The translations under genes were made by a program, and so were the position numbers. 64,000 nt of DNA from Falsiphaeobacter marinintestinus (lineage in GTDB: Bacteria; Pseudomonadota; Alphaproteobacteria; Rhodobacterales; Rhodobacteraceae), in assembly GCF_007923355.1 (NCBI RefSeq), contig NZ_VOGO01000001.1:620001-684000 (forward strand). Reading direction: 5' to 3'. Under the pieces are notes generated by a model. The model worked only from the letters and a program-made list of their open reading frames with translations, searched no databases and was not told the DNA's origin. Below, one piece after another: positions 59,066 through 64,000 of this stretch (position 1 is its first letter; each line of letters starts with the position of its first letter).

Positions 59066-60289
59066 ATGCAGATGATAATTTCTTTCTCGGCCCTGTTCCT
59101 GTCAGTGGTGCTGCTGCAGCTCTCGTCAGGAGGCGTTGGCCCGCTTGACGCGCTGTCCGGTCTGGCGCTGCACTTCTCGACCGCCCAGATCGGTCTTCTG
59201 GGGTCTGCACATTTCCTTGGCTTCTTCATCGGCTGCTGGTGGGCACCCCGCCTGATGGGCAGCGTCGGCCACTCCCGCGCCTTTGCGGCGTTTACCGCCA
59301 CAGGGGCCATCGGGCTGATGGCCCACATGCTGATCACCGACCCCTACGCCTGGGCCGCCATGCGGGTGGCCTCGGGCATGTGCGTCGCAGGCTGTTATAC
59401 GGTGATCGAGGCGTGGTTGCAGGCCAAGGTCACCAATGAAAGCCGCGGCCGCACCATGGGCATCTACCGCGTTGTCGACATGAGCGGATCGCTGGTCGCG
59501 CAGCTGATGATCGGCGTCCTGACCCCCGCCAGCTATGTGTCTTACAACATTCTCGCCATGCTGTGCTGCGCCGCCCTGCTGCCACTGACACTGACCAAGG
59601 TCAAGCAACCCGAAACCCCGTCTGCCCCGCGCCTGCGCCCGATGATGCCGCTGCGCCGCTCGCCGCTGGCCGCCGCTGCCGTTGTAGTCGCCGCCCTGTC
59701 TTCTGCGTCGTTCCGGATGGTCGGCCCGATTTATGGGCAAGAGGTCGGGCTCACCGCCGGGCAAATCGGCTGGTTCCTGGCCTCTTTCGTCCTCGGTGGC
59801 GCGCTGGCGCAATATCCGGTCGGCTGGCTGGCCGACAAGTTCGACCGCCGCTGGGTGCTGATCTGGCTCTCGGCGGCAGCCATCGCCAGTTCGGCGCTCA
59901 CCATAGTCGTGCAGGGATTTGGCACCAATATCGTCATGGCCAACGCGGTGATCTTCGGGCTGACCACGTTCCCGATCTATTCGGTCGCCGCCGCCCACGC
60001 CCATGATTTTACCGCCAACGAAGACCGGGTCGAACTGTCCGCCGCCTTGATGTTCTACTTCGCCCTTGGCGCCATCGCCGCGCCTTACGTGGCCTCGCGC
60101 CTGATCAGCGCCTATGGACCGCCCGCGATGTTCTGGATGATCGCACTTGCCCATCTTGTGCTGGTGGTCTTCGGCCTGACCCGGATGCGCGCCCGCCCGG
60201 CCCCCGAAGACCGCACCCGCTATATCTATGCCCCGCGCACATCCTTCGTGATTGGCCGCCTGACCGGCCGCCAGCGCGACCGGGACTGA
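59066..60289 (+). CDS. MFS transporter, YcaD-like
   Basis: A 407-residue major facilitator with about twelve transmembrane helices. The segment RVASGMCVAGCYTVIEAWLQAKVTNESRGRTMGIYRVVDMSGS and the second-half WLADKFDRRWVL loop (motif A) are typical of the YcaD-like group. It probably exports an unidentified small compound from the cytoplasm. The C-terminus is short and basic. It is convergent with the RTX gene, 12 bases apart; I see no strong terminator there. Confidence 0.86.
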   Translation: MQMIISFSALFLSVVLLQLSSGGVGPLDALSGLALHFSTAQIGLLGSAHFLGFFIGCWWAPRLMGSVGHSRAFAAFTATGAIGLMAHMLITDPYAWAAMRVASGMCVAGCYTVIEAWLQAKVTNESRGRTMGIYRVVDMSGSLVAQLMIGVLTPASYVSYNILAMLCCAALLPLTLTKVKQPETPSAPRLRPMMPLRRSPLAAAAVVVAALSSASFRMVGPIYGQEVGLTAGQIGWFLASFVLGGALAQYPVGWLADKFDRRWVLIWLSAAAIASSALTIVVQGFGTNIVMANAVIFGLTTFPIYSVAAAHAHDFTANEDRVELSAALMFYFALGAIAAPYVASRLISAYGPPAMFWMIALAHLVLVVFGLTRMRARPAPEDRTRYIYAPRTSFVIGRLTGRQRDRD

Positions 60290-60301
60290 GCCCTCCAGCG
60301 C

Positions 60302-61798
60302 TTACAGGATAAAGTCTGCCTCATTCAGACTGCTGATATTCAGCACCCTGATCCACATGTCCGAGGTGCCGTCACCATCAACGTCAACCCGCACTTCGCG
60401 GGCGCTGTTCCCGTCATCCGTGACCCGAACCTCGGCCTGACCTGATGCACTGAAAGCGCTGGACCCGATGAAATCCAGTGTCCCGGGCACCACGGCTTGC
60501 AAATCGATGACGTCTTCGCCCTGCACGAAGTCATAAATCCGGTCCGCGCGCGGCCCCACCCCCAGATCAGGACTGTCCGAGGCCCTCAGGAAACGGAACG
60601 TGTCACCCCCCGCCTCGCCCCTCATATTGTCCCCTCCGGCGCCGCTCACAAGCACATCATCGCCATCGCCGCCATTCATCTGATCACTGCCCGCGCCGCC
60701 AAACAGGATGTCATTGCCCTCGTCGCCGTTCAGCATGTCGTTACCAGACTGGCCGCGCAGCTGATCGTCACCGTCACCGCCGTTCAGAACATCTTCACCC
60801 GCGCCACCGCGCATCATGTCATTCCCATCGTCGCCGTTCAGCGTATCCACGCCGCCGCGCCCGATAAGGGTATTGTCACCGGCATTCCCGGCAATCGTGT
60901 TGTCAGCTGCATTGCCGAACCCGTTCAGATCCTCACTACCGCGCAACACCAGATTCTCGAAGTTATTGGCCAAGGTAAAAGACGCAAAGCTTTCAACCGT
61001 ATCCAATCCTTCACTCGCGTTTTCGACCAGCGACAGCGCATCCGTGTCTACCACATATGTATCGTCCCCTGCGCCTCCCAGGACATCGCCATCGACCATA
61101 CCCAGGCGCCCGTCGAAGACATCATTGTCACCGCCCATGAAGACATCTCCGATGATCAGGCCCGTATTGACCAGAGTGTCCGCGCCAAGCCCAAGGAACA
61201 CGGCCCCCGACCCGCCCCCCATCAACGTACCGGAATTGTTCACAGACGTATTTGACGCATAATACGTGTAAAAAGCGACCTCACCGGCATAAATGGCATA
61301 ATCGTGCCCAGACACAATTCCAGAGTTATTGATAAAAAAATCTGAATTCATCGAGTCATTATCCCGATCAACCATGAAAATCCCGGATTCTATGTAATCG
61401 TTATCTCCCGAGGTTGTCCCCAAAATATGCCCGCTGTTGTTGACCGTAGTATCATTTCCGTAAACGTACACGCCCCATGTTCCAATAATGGAACCGGCAT
61501 TGTTCACGACATTTTCGCTTCCGCGCATCTGGATACCCTGAGAGCTTGCGCTGCCGATTTGCCCGTTGTGCCCGACACTCACCGACGAGTTTCCGCCAAG
61601 AAGGAACACGGCAATATGCACATCGGACCCGATTTCACCTTGCACAACCACCCGACTGTAGCCTTCGGTGCTGTAAACGGTCGCATTCGCACCCGTCGAA
61701 AAAATGCCACCCGTCTCGGCGACGTAAAGATTGGTACTCTCCACATCGAAATCGAATACGGTCGCCGCTTGAACTACAGTCGTTGTATAAATCGTCAT
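60302..61798 (-). CDS. Secreted RTX calcium-binding protein
   Basis: A 498-residue protein with no N-terminal signal peptide. Residues about 80-225 contain irregular beta-helix-like repeats of the form VNNSGxIxG (VNNAGSIIGTWG, VNNSGHILGT, INNSGIVSG, VNNSGTLMGG). Residues about 230-410 carry RTX nonapeptides (GGAGDDTYV, GNAGDNTLIGRGGVDTLNGDDGND, GGAGEDVLNGGDGDD), which fold on calcium outside the cell. The C-terminal IYDFVQGEDVIDL and ADFIL are the type I secretion end. A type I exporter is not in the window. The N-terminal half is less GC-rich than its neighbours, which may mean acquisition. Confidence 0.85.
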   Translation of the reverse strand: MTIYTTTVVQAATVFDFDVESTNLYVAETGGIFSTGANATVYSTEGYSRVVVQGEIGSDVHIAVFLLGGNSSVSVGHNGQIGSASSQGIQMRGSENVVNNAGSIIGTWGVYVYGNDTTVNNSGHILGTTSGDNDYIESGIFMVDRDNDSMNSDFFINNSGIVSGHDYAIYAGEVAFYTYYASNTSVNNSGTLMGGGSGAVFLGLGADTLVNTGLIIGDVFMGGDNDVFDGRLGMVDGDVLGGAGDDTYVVDTDALSLVENASEGLDTVESFASFTLANNFENLVLRGSEDLNGFGNAADNTIAGNAGDNTLIGRGGVDTLNGDDGNDMMRGGAGEDVLNGGDGDDQLRGQSGNDMLNGDEGNDILFGGAGSDQMNGGDGDDVLVSGAGGDNMRGEAGGDTFRFLRASDSPDLGVGPRADRIYDFVQGEDVIDLQAVVPGTLDFIGSSAFSASGQAEVRVTDDGNSAREVRVDVDGDGTSDMWIRVLNISSLNEADFIL

Positions 61799-62366
61799 CT
61801 GAGCATCTCCCCTTGGTCAGGGTAGCCCGGGCGGAGCACCCGGCCCCTGAAACGCTTCTTTCAACGCCCCCCGCGAAAGACACACGTCGACAAGGGCTTT
61901 AAAACAAGCAAGAGCTTTATATCAGATTTTCGGTATGTATCCAGAAAAACAAAACGTACACCCAAATTACACATTAATTAGGTGAAAAATAATATGCTTC
62001 CCAATTGCACTTTTTATGTTCAGGATCGGCTTTGTTGATGGCGTGGATGCCCCTCCCGACGGCATCCACGCCATCAACAAAGCCCCGACACCTATCAAAT
62101 TGGTGGTCTGGACGGTGGCTGTTGAATCATCTGTCGTCCAGGGCAAAAATCTTGACGTTTATACAGTTCGACCAACACATCGCTTGCGTTAGCCCGTGGC
62201 CGTAATGATCAGTCATCGGACCAGCCGCAAAAGGTTAACGCAGGGAAGCGAACGACCAAAGGCTAAATCGGCAAGCTGACCGGTGCCAACTGAACCACAC
62301 CTGAACGCTGGCAACCTATTGCCCCCCCTGTTAAAGACGCAGCGACACGAACCAAAGGCGCTGGAT
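61799..62366. other. 568-base divergent intergenic region before metG
   Basis: No convincing gene. The part nearest the RTX gene (about 61900-62020) is clearly AT-rich and probably holds the RTX promoter. A perfect 24-bp hairpin lies at 62028-62084. A 66-residue frame (62005-62205) runs through the hairpin and looks like no known protein. The right-hand part should contain the metG promoter, but no box stands out. Confidence 0.6.
62028..62084. repeat. Perfect 24-bp inverted repeat with 9-base loop
   Basis: The arm at 62028-62051 begins GGCTTTGTTGATGGCGTGG and is the exact reverse complement of 62061-62084; the loop is CCTCCCGAC. It stands between two divergent genes, so it is not a simple terminator for either. 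GGCTTTGTTG resembles the ends of some insertion sequences, so a fused pair of element ends, a MITE-like remnant or a small structured RNA are possible. Confidence 0.8.
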
Positions 62367-64000
62367 ATGGCACGCATTCTCATCACCTCGGCTCTTCCCT
62401 ACATCAATGGGATCAAGCATCTGGGCAATCTGGTCGGCAGTCAGCTTCCGGCCGATCTCTATGCCCGCTTCCAGCGCGGGCGCGGCAACGAGGTCCTGTT
62501 TCTCTGCGCGACGGATGAACACGGCACCCCTGCCGAGCTGGCCGCCGCCAAGGCCGGCAAGCCGGTCGCCGACTATTGCGCCGAACTGCATGACATTCAG
62601 GCCGGGATCGCGCGGCAATTCGGGCTCTCCTTTGACCATTTCGGACGGTCCTCAAGCCCGCAGAACCGTGACCTGACCCAGCATCTGGCCGCCAAACTGG
62701 CTGAAAACGGCCTGATCGAAGAAATCAGTGAACGGCAGGTTTACTCCAACGCCGATGGCCGCTTCCTGCCCGATCGCTATATCGAAGGCACCTGCCCAAA
62801 CTGCGGGTATGACAAGGCGCGCGGCGATCAGTGCGAAAACTGCACCAAGCAGCTCGACCCGACCGACCTGATCGATCCGCGCTCGGCGATCTCGGGCTCC
62901 ACTGACCTTGAGGTACGCGAGACCAAGCACCTGTACCTGCGCCAGTCGCTCCTGAAAGACGATCTTGACCAGTGGATCGACTCCAAGAAAGACTGGCCCA
63001 TTCTCACCACCTCGATCGCCAAGAAATGGCTGCATGACGGCGACGGCCTGCAAGACCGCGGCATCACCCGCGATCTTGACTGGGGCATCCCGGTCAAGAA
63101 AGGCGACGAAGACTGGCCCGGAATGGAGGGCAAAGTCTTTTATGTCTGGTTTGACGCCCCCATCGAATACATCGCCTGCGCCAAGGAATGGGCCGACGCA
63201 CATGGCAAACCCGACAGCGCATGGGAACGCTGGTGGCGCACCGACAAGGGCGCGGATGATGTGAAATACGTCCAGTTCATGGGCAAGGACAACGTCCCCT
63301 TCCACACGCTCAGCTTCCCCGCCACCATCCTTGGCAGCAAAGAGCCATGGAAGATGGTCGATCACCTGAAATCCTTTAACTACCTGAACTATGATGGCGG
63401 TCAGTTCTCGACCAGCCAGGGCCGGGGCGTGTTCCAGGATCAGGCGCTTGAGATCCTGTCGGCCGATTACTGGCGCTGGTGGCTGCTGTCCCATGTGCCC
63501 GAAAGCAGCGACAGCGAATTCACCTGGGAAAACTTCCAGCAATCGGTGAACAAGGATCTCGCCGACGTGCTGGGCAATTTTGTCAGCCGCATCACCAAAT
63601 TCTGCCGCGCCAAGTTTGGCGAAGCCGTCCCCGACGGCGGCGAGTTTGGCCCCACGGAGCAGGCCGTGATCGACGACCTCACCACCCGCATCCGCGCCTA
63701 TGAAGGGCATATGGACGCGATGGAGGTCCGCAAATCGGCGCAGGAACTACGCGCGATTTGGGTCATCGGCAACGAATACCTGCAAAGCGCCGCGCCGTGG
63801 TCGACCTTCAAGACCGACCCCGAACAGGCCGCAGCCCAGGTGCGTCTGGCCCTGAACCTGATCCGCATTTACGCCGTGCTCAGCGCCCCCTTCATCCCCG
63901 ATGCCTCTGCCCGCATGTTGGAAGCGATGCAGACAGATGATGACAGCTGGCCCGACGATGTGGCCGCCGCCGTTACAGCCCTCGCACCCGGCCACGCGTT
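62367..64000 (+). CDS. metG: Methionyl-tRNA synthetase, 3' end outside window
   Basis: Open from ATG 62367 to the window edge (544 codons visible). Class I features: [20 protein letters not shown] carries the HIGH-equivalent HLGN, the zinc knuckle is [36 protein letters not shown] is the catalytic-domain signature, and the KMSKS-equivalent reads QFSTSQG. The anticodon-binding domain ([33 protein letters not shown]) follows. It charges tRNA-Met in the cytoplasm and is essential in most bacteria. The variant FSTSQ loop belongs to a known MetRS subtype with FSTSR/Q in place of KMSKS. Confidence 0.93.
   Translation, partial: MARILITSALPYINGIKHLGNLVGSQLPADLYARFQRGRGNEVLFLCATDEHGTPAELAAAKAGKPVADYCAELHDIQAGIARQFGLSFDHFGRSSSPQNRDLTQHLAAKLAENGLIEEISERQVYSNADGRFLPDRYIEGTCPNCGYDKARGDQCENCTKQLDPTDLIDPRSAISGSTDLEVRETKHLYLRQSLLKDDLDQWIDSKKDWPILTTSIAKKWLHDGDGLQDRGITRDLDWGIPVKKGDEDWPGMEGKVFYVWFDAPIEYIACAKEWADAHGKPDSAWERWWRTDKGADDVKYVQFMGKDNVPFHTLSFPATILGSKEPWKMVDHLKSFNYLNYDGGQFSTSQGRGVFQDQALEILSADYWRWWLLSHVPESSDSEFTWENFQQSVNKDLADVLGNFVSRITKFCRAKFGEAVPDGGEFGPTEQAVIDDLTTRIRAYEGHMDAMEVRKSAQELRAIWVIGNEYLQSAAPWSTFKTDPEQAAAQVRLALNLIRIYAVLSAPFIPDASARMLEAMQTDDDSWPDDVAAAVTALAPGHA

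Noticed and set aside
59126-60154. 342-codon minus-strand frame
   Set aside because: It is the complement of the MFS transporter; composition is His/Gln/Arg-rich, as expected from an antisense GC-rich frame.
62005-62205. 66-residue frame across the hairpin
   Set aside because: Half of it is the inverted repeat; no ribosome site and no recognisable protein.

Overview
The window looks like a chromosomal segment of an alphaproteobacterium, most likely a Rhodobacteraceae (Roseobacter-group) member. Reasons: uniformly GC-rich coding sequence, a GAAC-N7-GAAC LexA-type box, PleD, DUF983, DUF2061 and DUF3572 families, a FSTSQ-type methionyl-tRNA synthetase, and heavy investment in catabolism of organic acids, quaternary amines and sulfate esters. 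No rRNA, tRNA, CRISPR array or intact insertion sequence was seen. Both edges cut a gene: a methyltransferase at the left and metG at the right.

Layout. 1-2.3 kb: small housekeeping genes. 2.4-15.3 kb: a tricarboxylate/tricarballylate island with sensor pair TctE/TctD, binding protein TctC, a TctA-TctB fusion permease, a PrpF/GalD-type isomerase, a universal stress protein, a 2-hydroxyacid dehydrogenase, an AbrB-family membrane protein, a GntR regulator and TcuA/TcuB. 15.3-25.8 kb: a quaternary-amine-like and sulfate-ester catabolic cluster with carnitine-dehydrogenase-like enzyme, three SDRs, BKACE, a CntA/GbcA-type Rieske oxygenase, IclR, an alkylsulfatase-like MBL protein, a sulfatase and MarR. 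25.9-35.1 kb: the most interesting locus. A MEDS-BTAD activator stands before a tight operon of cytochrome P450, a two-subunit phenylphosphate-synthase-like PEP-synthase homologue, HD phosphohydrolase, aldehyde dehydrogenase, a second HD phosphohydrolase and an SDR. This matches the logic of the corynebacterial 4-cresol (cre) route: phosphorylate the phenol, oxidise the alkyl carbon with P450, remove the phosphate, then oxidise alcohol to aldehyde to acid. An 18-bp direct-repeat motif occurs, 17/18 identical, upstream of both the activator and the operon.

35.1-51.5 kb: signalling and general genes: H-NOX with a diguanylate cyclase, DUF4153, AraC, VOC, GNAT, an MttB-family methyltransferase, HAD, a PleD with a degenerate receiver, an EF-hand/ECF-sigma/anti-sigma-like/Spy-like operon, NUDIX, EamA and a desaturase with DUF2061. 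51.6-56.5 kb: a carnitine catabolic operon (SDR, CdhA-CdhB fusion, lipocalin, CdhC-type BKACE) divergent from a GlxA/CdhR-like activator. 56.5-64 kb: aldo/keto reductase, an ImuA-like gene behind a LexA box, YceI, MFS, a secreted RTX protein, a 568-bp gap with a striking perfect hairpin, and metG.

Regulatory sequence is unusually readable here. There are candidate operators for TctD, GntR, IclR, the MEDS-BTAD activator, an XRE regulator and LexA, plus a family of conserved terminator-like 3' elements present in five copies. All functional statements rest on reading sequence and family knowledge; no search was run.
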